The notes: generated from the letters alone by a model not told the origin. A stretch of DNA of 64,000 nucleotides from Tritonibacter mobilis (GCF_001681715.1 NZ_LNWY01000008.1:58036-122035), one strand, 5' to 3'; counted from the stretch's first letter, positions 8,161 to 17,608 are shown. Numbers and translations are program-made.

Positions 8161-9666
8161 ATGACACCTGCTCCGGCAGAACAATTTGCGCTGCGACTGC
8201 ATAAGGTCTCCAAGGCCTTTGGCGGGGTGCAGGCACTGAATCAGGTCGATTTTGAAGTACGCGCGGGCGAGGTGCATTGTCTCGCGGGCGAGAACGGCTG
8301 CGGAAAATCGACCCTTATCAAAGTGGTAACAGGGGTGCATCAACCCGAACAGGCAGGGTTGATCGAGCTTTTCGGCGAGGCTGTTGACCGGATCACGCCG
8401 GTGCAAGCCCGTCAGCGCGGCGTGTCGGTGATCTGGCAGGATCTCGCACTGTTTCCACATATGAGCGTGGCGGAGAACATTGCCTTTGACGATCTGGTTG
8501 GTCTGCGCCCCCAGTCGGTGCGCTATCGCGAGATGGTTGAAAGATCCGGCGAGGTTCTGTCCCGTCTGGGCGTGACCATGGATCTGGCTGCGCCGCTCAA
8601 CGATCTGCCGATTGCGCAACGACAGGTGGTGGCGATTGCGCGGGCGTTGATGAACGACGCGCGGCTCATTTTCATGGATGAACCAACAGCGTCTTTGACC
8701 CAATCCGAAACCGACCGCTTGCTGGACATTGTGCGCAAACTCTCTGCCGCCGGGGTCGCCATTGTGTTTGTCAGTCACCGTTTGGCAGAGGTGCTTGATA
8801 TTGCAGAACGGGTCACGGTGGTCCGGGATGGCAATCTGGTCGGAGTGTATCCGACCGAAGGGATGACGCAGGCTCGACTAGGGGAGCTGATGACCGGGCA
8901 TCTGATCGAGCACGAGGTGGTCGCGCGGGATCTGCCTGACGCAGATGTTGTATTCGAGGCCAAGGGCCTGTCGCGTCAGGGTGAATTTGCCGATGTGTCT
9001 TTTGACATTCGTGCGGGCGAGGTCCTCGGGCTGACCGGGCTGATCGGCGCCGGGCGAACCGAGCTGGCCCATGTGATGATGGGGCTGCGCCCCGCTGATA
9101 CGGGAGAGATGCGGCTGGAAGGAGCATCATACCGGCCCGGCAGTATCCGCGACGCAATCAAGCGCGGGCTTGCGTATGTTTCCGAAGATCGCCTGTCGCT
9201 TGGTCTTCTTCAGAAACAATCGATTGCCGACAATACGGTGATTTCGATTTTGCAAAAACTGACCACTGCAACCGGACTGATCTCGGATCGCGACAAAGCG
9301 GCGACTGTCAATCACTGGATCCGTGAATTGGGCGTCAAGATTGGTTCGCCCGAGGATGCGATCTCAACCCTGTCCGGCGGCAATCAGCAAAAGGTGGTGC
9401 TGGCCAAATGGCTGGCCACGGAACCGCGCCTGTTGATCCTCGACAGCCCCACCGTGGGGGTCGATGTCGGCGCGCGTGCGGGCATTTTCCGCATCGTTCG
9501 CACCTTGGCGGAAGAGGGGCTGGCGATCCTGTTGATCTCGGATGAGGTCACCGAGGTCATGTATCATTCCGACCGCATCCTGCACATGGCGGATGGCCGC
9601 ATTCGTCAGACCTATGACCCGCGTGACATCACTGTCCCCCAACTTGAGGAGCGGATCTATGCGTGA
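8161..9666 (+). CDS. Sugar ABC transporter ATP-binding protein (double ABC domain, RbsA/MglA family)
   Basis: 501 residues, the standard length of RbsA-type ATPases with tandem ABC domains. The first domain has Walker A 'GENGCGKST' and Walker B 'LIFMDEPTASL'. The second has a degenerate P-loop 'GLIGAGRTE' and signature 'LSGGNQQK', with 'LLILDSPTVGVDVGAR'. This pattern of one normal and one degenerate site is normal for the family. In the second Walker B the usual DEPT is DSPT, so the catalytic Glu is replaced. It overlaps the next permease gene by 8 bp. Confidence 0.93.
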   Translation: MTPAPAEQFALRLHKVSKAFGGVQALNQVDFEVRAGEVHCLAGENGCGKSTLIKVVTGVHQPEQAGLIELFGEAVDRITPVQARQRGVSVIWQDLALFPHMSVAENIAFDDLVGLRPQSVRYREMVERSGEVLSRLGVTMDLAAPLNDLPIAQRQVVAIARALMNDARLIFMDEPTASLTQSETDRLLDIVRKLSAAGVAIVFVSHRLAEVLDIAERVTVVRDGNLVGVYPTEGMTQARLGELMTGHLIEHEVVARDLPDADVVFEAKGLSRQGEFADVSFDIRAGEVLGLTGLIGAGRTELAHVMMGLRPADTGEMRLEGASYRPGSIRDAIKRGLAYVSEDRLSLGLLQKQSIADNTVISILQKLTTATGLISDRDKAATVNHWIRELGVKIGSPEDAISTLSGGNQQKVVLAKWLATEPRLLILDSPTVGVDVGARAGIFRIVRTLAEEGLAILLISDEVTEVMYHSDRILHMADGRIRQTYDPRDITVPQLEERIYA

Positions 9667-10651
9667 TCTCTTGCGACCCTATAAGATCGAGCTTCGGCTG
9701 GCCGTGGTGCTGGCGCTCATCTGTATCGCGCTAGCCGTGGCCGCGCCGCAATTTGCCACCTTGCCCAACCTGACCTCGCTCCTGAACAACAGTGCCGTCA
9801 ACCTGATCTGGGCGGTTGGGCTGCTGGTGGTGTTGATTGCAGGCGGGATTGATATCTCTTTTGCGGTGGCCTCTTCGGTGGTGCAGTACATCGCCGCCAA
9901 GCTGTTGATCAGTGTCGGCGGCGGCAACTGGTTGCTGGGGTTCCTGTTTTGCGGCTCACTCGGCATCCTGCTTGGGCTGCTCAATGCGTGGCTGATCCAC
10001 GGTTTCCGCATCATCTCGATTGTGGTGACCATCGCCACATTCAACGCCTTCTTCGGCCTGCTGATGTTCTTCAGCGGTGGACGCAACATCTACGATCTGC
10101 CCGATTGGTGGACCGCGCGTATCTTCATCTTCGAGTATGAAAATGCGCAAGGCATTTGGTCGGAGTTGACACTGTCGGTCGCGGTGATGATCGGCTGCGT
10201 GATCGCCACCTGGGCCTTGATCCAGCGCAGCAATATTGGCCGTCAGCTCTATGCATTCGGCGACAATCCCGAAGGTGCGCGCCGTGCCGGCGTCAATATC
10301 GCTGTGATGCAGGGGGTCGCCTTTGGCTGGATGGGGTTGATGGCGGGCATCGCCGGTCTCTGTCAGGTCAATATCGTAAAGGAGGTGGTGCCCAATGCGC
10401 TGTATGGGCGCGAGTTGGAGGTCTTGGCTGCGGTTGTTCTAGGGGGCGCTCGGCTGGGCGGCGGCAAGGGGACCATTTTGGGCTGCATCCTCGGCGTCAT
10501 GTTTGTCGCCATCACGCAAAACGGGCTGAACTTGCTCGGGGTCTCGCCCTTTGCCTTCCAGATGATTATCGGCGCCGCCATCCTGATCGCCATTTCAACA
10601 TCCAATATCGATCTGTCGCTGCGGCCACGTCGCAAGGAGGCTCGCTCATGA
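9659..10651 (+). CDS. Sugar ABC transporter permease (BPD_transp_2, RbsC-like), first of two
   Basis: 330 residues with 8-10 hydrophobic segments and the carbohydrate-permease motif 'LIAGGIDISFAVASSVVQYI'. The 'FGDNPEGARRAGVNI' cytoplasmic loop contacts the ATPase. ATG 9659 is chosen: it overlaps the ATPase stop and is preceded by GAGGAGCGG. An earlier in-frame start inside the ATPase gene is rejected. It should form a heterodimeric channel with the product of the next gene, which starts within its stop codon (ATGA). Confidence 0.9.
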   Translation: MRDLLRPYKIELRLAVVLALICIALAVAAPQFATLPNLTSLLNNSAVNLIWAVGLLVVLIAGGIDISFAVASSVVQYIAAKLLISVGGGNWLLGFLFCGSLGILLGLLNAWLIHGFRIISIVVTIATFNAFFGLLMFFSGGRNIYDLPDWWTARIFIFEYENAQGIWSELTLSVAVMIGCVIATWALIQRSNIGRQLYAFGDNPEGARRAGVNIAVMQGVAFGWMGLMAGIAGLCQVNIVKEVVPNALYGRELEVLAAVVLGGARLGGGKGTILGCILGVMFVAITQNGLNLLGVSPFAFQMIIGAAILIAISTSNIDLSLRPRRKEARS

Positions 10652-11658
10652 CCGCGCTGTTGTCACGCATGTCCCGGATCAAAACCGGTCCTCATGGTGA
10701 AAACCTCGGGCTGCTGGCAATGCTGGGCCTGCTGGTGTTGCTCTTCTCGCTGGCCTCTCCGAGGTTCTTGACGGGTGCGAACCTTGGGTCGATGGGATTT
10801 CAGATGCCGCTCCTGGGCCTGCTGACCCTTGCGATGCTGGCGCCAATCCTGTCGGGGGGCCTAAACCTCGCCATCGTGTTTACCGCGAATATTTGCGGGC
10901 TGACGCTGGCATGGACCATCATGCAGTTCGGCGGGGCCGAAGCGGGCATCGGGGCCTTTATACTCGGTTGCGCGCTGGCCTTGCTGGTCGGCGCACTGGC
11001 GGGCGCTGCGATGGGGGCGGTGGTCGCTTATGTGGGCGCACATCCGATCCTTGTGTCGCTTGCGATGATGATCTTTCTGCGGGGGCTGGGCGAGTTCCTG
11101 ACCCGGGGCGGCGACATTTCCGGCTTTCCTGACTACATGCGTGTTCTGGGTCATGGCTCCCTGATCGGTATTCCCGTGCCGCTGATCCTGTTTGGCCTGA
11201 TCGCGCTTGGATGGCATGTATTGCTACGCCGCACGCCACATGGGTTTTCGGTCTATATGACCGGCTCGAACATGCGGGCAGCGGAGTATGCCGGCCTCAA
11301 TGCCAAGCGCACGCTGGTGCTGATCTACATGCTGTCTGGGGTGCTATGCGCGATAGCGGGCATCCTGATGGCGGCGCGGTTCAATTCGGTGCGCGTGGGT
11401 CACGGTGAGGCCATGCTGCTGATCACGGTGCTGGCGTGCTTCCTCGGCGGGATTGATCCCTTTGGCGGGCATGGCCGCGTTGCCCCCGTCATCATCGCGC
11501 TGGTGATCCTGCAGGTGCTGTCTTCGGGCCTCAATCTGATTGGCGCTAATCAACATCTCGCAACGGCCGTATGGGGCCTGTTTCTGATCGCCGTCATGGT
11601 TCTGCGATCCGGCCGCCTGCGGCGGTTAATCGACGTATTCTCCGGAAAGGATAAATAA
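10648..11658 (+). CDS. Sugar ABC transporter permease (BPD_transp_2), second of two
   Basis: 336 residues, strongly hydrophobic, with 'ILSGGLNLAIVFTANICGLT' and 'YMTGSNMRAAEYAGLNAKRT', the paired permease pattern of sugar ABC systems. The start is at ATG 10648, in ATGA overlap with the previous gene and preceded by AAGGAGG. Its stop overlaps the epimerase start (TAATG). Confidence 0.9.
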   Translation: MTALLSRMSRIKTGPHGENLGLLAMLGLLVLLFSLASPRFLTGANLGSMGFQMPLLGLLTLAMLAPILSGGLNLAIVFTANICGLTLAWTIMQFGGAEAGIGAFILGCALALLVGALAGAAMGAVVAYVGAHPILVSLAMMIFLRGLGEFLTRGGDISGFPDYMRVLGHGSLIGIPVPLILFGLIALGWHVLLRRTPHGFSVYMTGSNMRAAEYAGLNAKRTLVLIYMLSGVLCAIAGILMAARFNSVRVGHGEAMLLITVLACFLGGIDPFGGHGRVAPVIIALVILQVLSSGLNLIGANQHLATAVWGLFLIAVMVLRSGRLRRLIDVFSGKDK

Positions 11659-12506
11659 TGCAAGGCTTTGGCGTACATACCAGCATGTGGACGATGAATT
11701 GGGATCGCGAAGGCGCAGAGCGCGCCGTGACCGGAGCACAAGCCTATGGGGTCGATTTCATCGAAATCCCGATGCTCCGCCCCGCTGAGGTCGACACGAC
11801 CCATACTGCGGCCCTGCTTGAGCGCAGCGGATTGCGGGCGGTTTGCTCTTTGGGTTTGCCAGAACAATACTGGGCTTCGGTCAACCCGGAGGGCGCGATC
11901 ACCTATCTGAAACTCGCGATCGATAAAACCAAGGCCTGCGGCGCAGAGGCTCTCTCCGGTGTGACGTTTGGTGGGATCGGGCAGCGCACCGGCACCTATC
12001 CAACCGAAGGAGAATACGACAACGTTGCGCGCGTCCTTGAGGCCGCGGCGGCTTATGCGAAATCGGTGGGTTTGCTATTTGGTATTGAGCCGGTGAACCG
12101 TTACGAGAACCACCTGATCAATACCGGTTGGCAGGCCCGTGACATGATTGAGCGCGTAGGGTCCGACAATATCTTCATCCACCTCGACACCTATCACATG
12201 AACATCGAGGAAAAAGGTGCCGCCAACGGTATCCTCGATGCACGCGACTATCTGCGTTACATCCACCTGTCCGAAAGTGACCGTGGCACACCGGGTGAGG
12301 GGTGCTGCGACTGGGACGAAATCTTCGCCACCTTGAAAGCGATTGATTTCAAGGGCGGGCTAGCAATGGAGAGCTTTATCAATATGCCGCCTGAGGTGGG
12401 CTTTGGTCTGGCCGTTTGGCGCCCGGTGGCGCGTGACCATGATGAGGTGATGTCCAAAGGTCTTCCGTTTCTGCGCAACAAGGCTGCGCAATACCGACTG
12501 ATCTGA
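11658..12506 (+). CDS. Sugar phosphate isomerase/epimerase, D-tagatose/D-allulose 3-epimerase-like
   Basis: 282 residues of the AP_endonuc_2 TIM-barrel family. The stretches 'GIEPVNRYENHLINTG', 'IFIHLDTYHMNIEE' and 'YIHLSESDRGTPGEG' carry the metal-binding Glu, Asp, His and second Glu positions expected in ketose 3-epimerases. The family inverts C3 of free ketoses (for example D-tagatose/D-sorbose, D-allulose/D-fructose, D-ribulose/D-xylulose). With the FGGY kinase downstream the likely role is to convert an imported ketose into the form that is phosphorylated. The exact sugar cannot be told from sequence. Confidence 0.85.
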   Translation: MQGFGVHTSMWTMNWDREGAERAVTGAQAYGVDFIEIPMLRPAEVDTTHTAALLERSGLRAVCSLGLPEQYWASVNPEGAITYLKLAIDKTKACGAEALSGVTFGGIGQRTGTYPTEGEYDNVARVLEAAAAYAKSVGLLFGIEPVNRYENHLINTGWQARDMIERVGSDNIFIHLDTYHMNIEEKGAANGILDARDYLRYIHLSESDRGTPGEGCCDWDEIFATLKAIDFKGGLAMESFINMPPEVGFGLAVWRPVARDHDEVMSKGLPFLRNKAAQYRLI

Positions 12507-13153
12507 TGTCACGTGTGATCGACATGGAGGGTCTCTTTGCGGAGGCTCTCACGCTGATGGACGCACCCGGACGGCGGTTTCTGGCAATTGCCGGAGCACC
12601 GGGTTCTGGCAAAAGCACCACAGCGGAGACCCTCCACAGATGGTTAGAGGCGCGCCGCCCCGGTGAAAGCGCGGTGCTCCCCATGGATGGTTTCCACTTT
12701 GACGATGCCATTCTGGAAACCAAGGGGCGTCGGCCATGGAAGGGCGCGCCAGATACATTTGACGTGGGCGGACTGCTTTCGGTCTTACAAAGACTTCAGG
12801 ACGATCATGAAGATACGGTGGCCGTGCCGGTGTTCGATCGGGATCTGGAAATTTCACGCGGATCAGCACGCCTGATTGATCGCAAGGCCCGGCTGATTAT
12901 CATCGAAGGCAACTATCTTCTCCTCGCGCAGTCTCCATGGGATCGCCTGCAGCCACGGTTCGACAAAACTGTCCTGATTGATGTGCCCGAACCCGTGCTA
13001 GCCGCGCGGTTGCGGCAGCGGTGGCTGCACTATCAACTGACCGAAGAACAAATACTCCACAAGCTTGAAGCTAACGATCTGCCCAACGGTCGAGAAGTGA
13101 TCGCGAAGAGCCGGGTGGCGGATCTTATATTGCGACAGGAGACACCAGCATGA
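12506..13153 (+). CDS. P-loop nucleoside/sugar kinase family protein (FrcK / PRK-like)
   Basis: 215 residues with Walker A 'GAPGSGKST' near residue 30, 'LPMDGFHFDD' (the PRK/uridine-kinase Asp-Gly-Phe-His substrate motif) and 'IIIEGNYLLL'. It resembles the small kinase of fructose-transport operons in rhizobia (FrcK) and phosphoribulokinase/uridine kinase relatives. It could phosphorylate the imported sugar or a derivative. ATGA-type overlaps link it to both neighbours. Its division of labour with the FGGY kinase is unknown. Confidence 0.8.
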   Translation: MSRVIDMEGLFAEALTLMDAPGRRFLAIAGAPGSGKSTTAETLHRWLEARRPGESAVLPMDGFHFDDAILETKGRRPWKGAPDTFDVGGLLSVLQRLQDDHEDTVAVPVFDRDLEISRGSARLIDRKARLIIIEGNYLLLAQSPWDRLQPRFDKTVLIDVPEPVLAARLRQRWLHYQLTEEQILHKLEANDLPNGREVIAKSRVADLILRQETPA

Positions 13154-14769
13154 GCGATACTATGCAGTATTTTCTCGGCGTGGACGTGGGCACCGGATCG
13201 GCCCGGGCAGGTGTATTTGACAACCGGGGGCATTTGATCAGCAGTGCGAAGACCGCATTAGAAATGCATCGCTCTGATACTGGGCATTTTGAACAATCCA
13301 GCGCTCAGGTCTGGCGCTCGGTCTGCGCGAGTGTGCGCGAGGCAGTGGCCGGGGCAGAAGTCGATCCTGATTTGATCGTTGGCATTGGATTTGACGCCAC
13401 CTGCTCACTGGTGGTGCAGGGCGCGACATCCGGAGTGGGTGACCCAAACCATCCGGAGCGAGATATTATCGTCTGGTCTGATCACCGTGCCCGCACGCAG
13501 GCGGAACGGATCAACGCGAACGGCCATTCTGTGTTGGATTATGTGGGCGGCACGATCTCGCCCGAGATGCAAACGCCCAAGTTGCTCTGGTTACGTGAAA
13601 ACCTGCCCGAGGTTTATTCATCCGCTGCTCATTTCTTTGATCTGACGGATTTTCTGACGTGGAAAGCCAGCGGTGCATTGGAGCGCTCGATTTGTACCGT
13701 GACCTGCAAGTGGACATATCTCGCCCATGAAGATCGTTGGGATGCCGGATATTTTCATAGCATAGGATTAGGTGATCTGGTTGATCAGGAGTTCGCCCGG
13801 ATCGGACCCCGAGTTGTCCCAGCCGGGACCTCTCTGGGGAAGGGCCTGACACAGCAAGCGGCAGCAGAGATGGGCTTGAGGGCAGGTGTCGCGGTGGCTG
13901 CAGGGCTGATTGATGCACATGCGGGTGGTGTGGGGACCGTTGGGGCCAGTGGCGCATCGGATGCGGCATGCCAGACAATGGCCTACGTCTTTGGCACGTC
14001 GTCCTGCACGATGACGTCCAGCACTGTTGCACATTTTGTCCCCGGTGTTTGGGGGCCATATCGGTCCGCGATGGTGCCGGGGCTTTGGCTCAATGAGGGC
14101 GGCCAGTCTGCAGCGGGCGCGGCCTTGGATCAACTCACCGCATCGCATCCTGCAAGTGCCGAAGCCGCGCAACTGGCGGCAGAATGTGGTATGGGCCTGA
14201 CACAATGGCTCGCAGATCAGGCACTCAACAAGGTTGCACACCCTAGCGAGGCGGTTGGACTGGCCCATGGGTTGCATGTGGTGCCCGAGTACTTGGGTAA
14301 CCGCGCGCCATTTGCTGATCCCAAACGCCGTGCAGTGGTAGCAGGTCTGGGATTGCAACAAGGTATCGACAGTCTTGTGGCGCTCTATTTGGCTGGATTA
14401 TGCGGCCTTGCTTACGGGTTACGTCAAATTCTGCAGGCACAGGCCGGGCAGGGCATAACGGTGCGGGCTTTGTCCGTCTCCGGGGGTGCAGGTACACATC
14501 CGCTGTCTTGTCAGGTTTTGGCTGATGCCACGGGCTTGCCGGTTGAGGTCACAGAGAGCACAGAACCGGTACTGTTGGGATCGGCCATGCTGGCGGCCGT
14601 TGCGGCGGGGCGATACGGCGCGTTGACGGATGCGATGCCGAATATGTCACGGGTCGCCCGTCGGGCAACACCAAACAGCAGCTATGCAGCTCAGCATCAG
14701 CAGCGGTTCGATGCATTTACAGAATTGCAGAGTGTGGCTGCAAGGCTAGCGACAATCGAAAGCCGCTAG
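13150..14769 (+). CDS. FGGY-family carbohydrate kinase, D-ribulokinase-like
   Basis: 539 residues with the two-domain actin-fold of FGGY kinases: 'FLGVDVGTGSARAGVFD' phosphate-1 motif at the N-terminus, 'GIGFDATCSLVV', 'VWSDHRARTQAERIN' and 'GGTISPEMQTPKLLWL', and the C-terminal ATP-site region 'LSVSGGAGTHPLSCQVLADATG'. The DATCS and SPEMQ patterns are those of the D-ribulose kinase (FGGY/YDR109C) branch rather than xylulokinase or glycerol kinase. As last gene of the LacI-controlled operon it probably phosphorylates the ketose made by the epimerase, feeding the pentose phosphate pathway. Confidence 0.85.
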   Translation: MSDTMQYFLGVDVGTGSARAGVFDNRGHLISSAKTALEMHRSDTGHFEQSSAQVWRSVCASVREAVAGAEVDPDLIVGIGFDATCSLVVQGATSGVGDPNHPERDIIVWSDHRARTQAERINANGHSVLDYVGGTISPEMQTPKLLWLRENLPEVYSSAAHFFDLTDFLTWKASGALERSICTVTCKWTYLAHEDRWDAGYFHSIGLGDLVDQEFARIGPRVVPAGTSLGKGLTQQAAAEMGLRAGVAVAAGLIDAHAGGVGTVGASGASDAACQTMAYVFGTSSCTMTSSTVAHFVPGVWGPYRSAMVPGLWLNEGGQSAAGAALDQLTASHPASAEAAQLAAECGMGLTQWLADQALNKVAHPSEAVGLAHGLHVVPEYLGNRAPFADPKRRAVVAGLGLQQGIDSLVALYLAGLCGLAYGLRQILQAQAGQGITVRALSVSGGAGTHPLSCQVLADATGLPVEVTESTEPVLLGSAMLAAVAAGRYGALTDAMPNMSRVARRATPNSSYAAQHQQRFDAFTELQSVAARLATIESR

Positions 14770-14780
14770 CTTGGTTATGG

Positions 14781-14814
14781 TGAGTGCTGCGCCACATGGG
14801 TAGGCACAGCACTC
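14781..14814. terminator. Stem-loop between convergent kinase and bd-oxidase genes
   Basis: TGAGTGCTGCGCC (14781-14793) pairs with GGCACAGCACTCA (14802-14814) with one mismatch. The stem fills most of the 54-bp gap between two convergent operons and is a probable bidirectional transcription stop, although no long T-run is present on either side. Confidence 0.6.
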
Positions 14815-14823
14815 ACACCGCAT

Positions 14824-14919
14824 TCATAGGATCATCGCACGAATAAGCATTGCGACCACCCCGAGGATTGCGACGCTGACAATCCAGAGGCCGATAAACC
14901 AAACCCATTTTAGCTTCAT
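14824..14919 (-). CDS. DUF2474 small membrane protein, accessory subunit of cyanide-insensitive bd oxidase
   Basis: A 31-residue protein too short for routine gene calling: it begins MKLKWVWFIGLW, contains one hydrophobic helix and ends AMIL. Its ATG overlaps the last base of the cydB stop (TGATG), so it is translationally coupled. Single-helix DUF2474 proteins are encoded right after cydB in CIO-type operons and are thought to act like CydX, stabilising the haem centres. Length, topology and position all fit. Confidence 0.85.
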   Translation of the reverse strand: MKLKWVWFIGLWIVSVAILGVVAMLIRAMIL

Positions 14920-15920
14920 CAGTGATAGCCCTCTGACGGATCCATCTTGCCGCGAAATACCCAGTAGGCGTAGGCTGTATAGCCCAAAATGATGGGGATG
15001 AGGATCGCGGCTCCGACCAGCGTAAAGGCAAGGCTCGCATCAGGGGCGGACGCCTCCCAGATGGTCAGGGAGGGCGGGACCATCATCGGATAGAAGCTGA
15101 TGCCGATGCCGATATAGCTCACCACAAAGAACCCAAGTGCGGCCCAAAACGGCTGCGCATCCTTGCCATCGTTCAGCCCTCGAAAGAAGGCCCAGGTCAG
15201 GCCCAGCATCAACAAGGGTACGATCATGGAAAATAGGCTGCCGGGAAGATTGAACCAGCGCTGAAAGTACTCTGGCTCCTGAAACGGGGTCAGAAGACTG
15301 ACGAGACCGATGAGGCCGAGCGTTGCAGCGCCAAGCCACCATGCATAGCCTCGCATTTGCATTTGAATGTCATGCTCCGTCTTGAGCACAAGCCACGTCG
15401 CGCCAAGCAAGGCGTAGCCGATCACAACGGCAAATCCGGTCAGCACGGAAAACGGCGTGAGCCAATCGAACCAGCCACCTGCATAGGCGCGCCCGTCGAT
15501 TTCGATCCCCTGCACCAATGCGCCCAGCGCGATACCCTGACATAGGGCCGCGACAAACGACCCGCCGAAGAAAGCGATATCCCATAGGCGTTTGTTCTGA
15601 GTGCGCCAGCGATATTCAAAGGAGACGCCGCGAAACACCAACGCCAAGAGCATGAGTATGATCGGCATGTAGAGAGCCGGCATCACGATGGCATAGGCGA
15701 GTGGAAAGACCGCAAACAGACCACCACCACCAAGAACCAGCCATGTCTCGTTACCGTCCCAAACCGGTGCGACAGAATTCATCATCAGGTCTCGGTCTTG
15801 TTCGGATTTCCCAAAAGGGAACAAGATACCGATACCAAGATCGAACCCGTCAAGGATGACATAGGTCAGGACTGCAAAAGCAATGAGCCCCGCCCAGATG
15901 AACGCAAGATCGAATATCAT
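14919..15920 (-). CDS. cydB: Cytochrome bd-type (cyanide-insensitive) quinol oxidase subunit II
   Basis: 333 residues, nine or so hydrophobic segments, starting with the family hallmark 'IWAGLIAFAVLTYVILDGFDLGIGILFPF' region (GFDLGIG). 'SVAPVWDGNETWLVLGGGGLFAVFP' is the conserved CydB W-D-G-N-E-T-W motif. It forms the membrane heterodimer with CydA and reduces oxygen to water using quinol. It overlaps cydA by 4 bp and the DUF2474 gene by 1 bp. Confidence 0.95.
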   Translation of the reverse strand: MIFDLAFIWAGLIAFAVLTYVILDGFDLGIGILFPFGKSEQDRDLMMNSVAPVWDGNETWLVLGGGGLFAVFPLAYAIVMPALYMPIILMLLALVFRGVSFEYRWRTQNKRLWDIAFFGGSFVAALCQGIALGALVQGIEIDGRAYAGGWFDWLTPFSVLTGFAVVIGYALLGATWLVLKTEHDIQMQMRGYAWWLGAATLGLIGLVSLLTPFQEPEYFQRWFNLPGSLFSMIVPLLMLGLTWAFFRGLNDGKDAQPFWAALGFFVVSYIGIGISFYPMMVPPSLTIWEASAPDASLAFTLVGAAILIPIILGYTAYAYWVFRGKMDPSEGYH

Positions 15921-17341
15921 TGAGCAGTGTCCTTTTCGCCGGGGATGAAGTCTTCTTCGATCTGTTGCGCCGGTGTGATCCCGGCAGTGCGGATTGGACC
16001 GTCTCTAAGACCAAGGCGTGGTGTTGCCGGGCGTTTGTTCATCATACGCAGCAGGTAGTATGTGCCCGCACCAAAGACGAAGAAGTAGACAATAATGAAG
16101 GCAACGAGTGAGGTCGCAACGGCTGGGGCCGCGACGGGCGCAAGACTATCGCTCGTTCGCAGGAGGCCGTAGACGGTATAAGGTTGTCGCCCAACTTCTG
16201 TGGTGATCCATCCTGCCAGAACCGCAATAAAGCCGGTCGGACCCATCAAGATTGCTGCGCGGTGCAGCCAAGGTGTTGTGAACAATGTGCCGCGATAGCG
16301 GGCCCAAAGGCTCCAGAGGCCCAGCCCGAGCATCGCAAAGCCAAGCCCGACCATCACCCGGAAGCTGTAGAACACAATGGCGACGGGCGGCTCTTCATCG
16401 TCGGGGATCGTGTCCAGACCATCAAGTGGCGCGTTCAGCGAATGCTTGAGGATGAGAGAGCTTAGTTTTGGGATTTCGAGCGCGTAATCAATCTGTCGTT
16501 CAGCCTGATTTACAATGCCGAACAAAATGAGCGGCGCACCGTCCGGGTGGCTCTCGTAGTGGCCTTCCATCGCCATGACTTTTGCGGGCTGGTACTCAAG
16601 GGTATTGAGCCCATGCATGTCGCCCGCATAGATTTGCAGCGGTGTGACAATCGCCGCCATCCACATGGCCATGGAAAACATACGCCGCGCTTCCTGATCG
16701 CTGCGATCGCGTAGCAGATGCAGCGCCCCCACTGCCCCAACCACCAGCGATGTCGTCAGAAAGGCCGCCAGAACCATATGCACCAAACGGTAGGGGAAGG
16801 AGGGGTTGAAGACGATCTGCCACCAGTCCTCGGGAATGAATTGCCCGTTCTCGGCAATCGAAAACCCTGCTGGGGTCTGCATCCAGCTGTTTACGCTCAG
16901 GATCCATGTGGCCGACATCAACGTACCAAAGGCGACCATGGCGGTTGCAAACATATGGAGCTTCTCGCCCACGCGCTCTCGCCCGAACAGCATGATGCCG
17001 AGGAAACCCGCCTCCAGAAAGAAGGCCGACAGGACTTCATAGGCCATGAGGGGGCCCACAACCGGTCCGGCCTTGTCGGAAAAAACCGACCAATTGGTGC
17101 CAAACTGATATGACATTACAATCCCCGACACGACCCCCATCCCAAAGGCCACGGCAAAGATCTTTTTCCAGTAGTTGAACAGTGTCAGATAGGTTTGATC
17201 TCGGGTTTTCATCCATAACCCGTTCAAAACCGCCAGAAAACTGGCAAGCCCGATGGAGAACGCGGGGAAGATGATATGAAATGAAACGGTGAAAGCGAAC
17301 TGTATGCGTGCCAATGTCTCTGCACTGAAACTGTCGAGCAT
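15917..17341 (-). CDS. cydA: Cytochrome bd-type (cyanide-insensitive) quinol oxidase subunit I
   Basis: 474 residues from ATG 17341 (MLDSFSAETLARIQFAFT), preceded by AAAAGGA. A longer frame to 17455 lacks a ribosome-binding site and adds a non-homologous tail, so it is rejected. The haem-ligand regions are visible ('FHIIFPAFSIGLA', with His near 19) and 'GRQPYTVYGLLRTSDS' is the conserved CydA signature. The protein is about 50 residues shorter than Escherichia coli CydA because the periplasmic Q-loop is short, which places it in the CIO-type branch. Oxidases of the bd class resist sulfide and cyanide, which fits the sulfide-oxidation operon next door. Confidence 0.93.
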   Translation of the reverse strand: MLDSFSAETLARIQFAFTVSFHIIFPAFSIGLASFLAVLNGLWMKTRDQTYLTLFNYWKKIFAVAFGMGVVSGIVMSYQFGTNWSVFSDKAGPVVGPLMAYEVLSAFFLEAGFLGIMLFGRERVGEKLHMFATAMVAFGTLMSATWILSVNSWMQTPAGFSIAENGQFIPEDWWQIVFNPSFPYRLVHMVLAAFLTTSLVVGAVGALHLLRDRSDQEARRMFSMAMWMAAIVTPLQIYAGDMHGLNTLEYQPAKVMAMEGHYESHPDGAPLILFGIVNQAERQIDYALEIPKLSSLILKHSLNAPLDGLDTIPDDEEPPVAIVFYSFRVMVGLGFAMLGLGLWSLWARYRGTLFTTPWLHRAAILMGPTGFIAVLAGWITTEVGRQPYTVYGLLRTSDSLAPVAAPAVATSLVAFIIVYFFVFGAGTYYLLRMMNKRPATPRLGLRDGPIRTAGITPAQQIEEDFIPGEKDTAQ

Positions 17342-17466
17342 GATGTCGGTCCTTTTCGCTCGGTCCTCGATATCCGCGATGGGCAAGTGCGGCTGGTGAT
17401 TGCCTAGCGGCTCGCGGCTCACCGGGTCAGTGACAAGGTCACCGAAGTTGCACATAACCTACATCG

Positions 17467-17480
17467 CAAATAGAAATTTG
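17467..17480. promoter_or_regulatory. Dyad in the cydA / crp-fnr divergent gap
   Basis: CAAAT-AGAA-ATTTG is a perfect 5+4+5 dyad upstream of cydA, with the half-site spacing used by Fnr-type proteins but not the TTGAT consensus. It is a candidate site for the adjacent Crp/Fnr regulator only. Confidence 0.25.
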
Positions 17481-17608
17481 AGCGACGAGAGCAAGCGAAC
17501 TATGGGGGGCGTCCTCGTAATACTCTGTAATCGCTTCAACTTGCCGCATGATCGCTGCGTCAATTGGCGCGGCTGTTGGGCGGCTTTGTCGCATTTAGGG
17601 AGGGGTTT

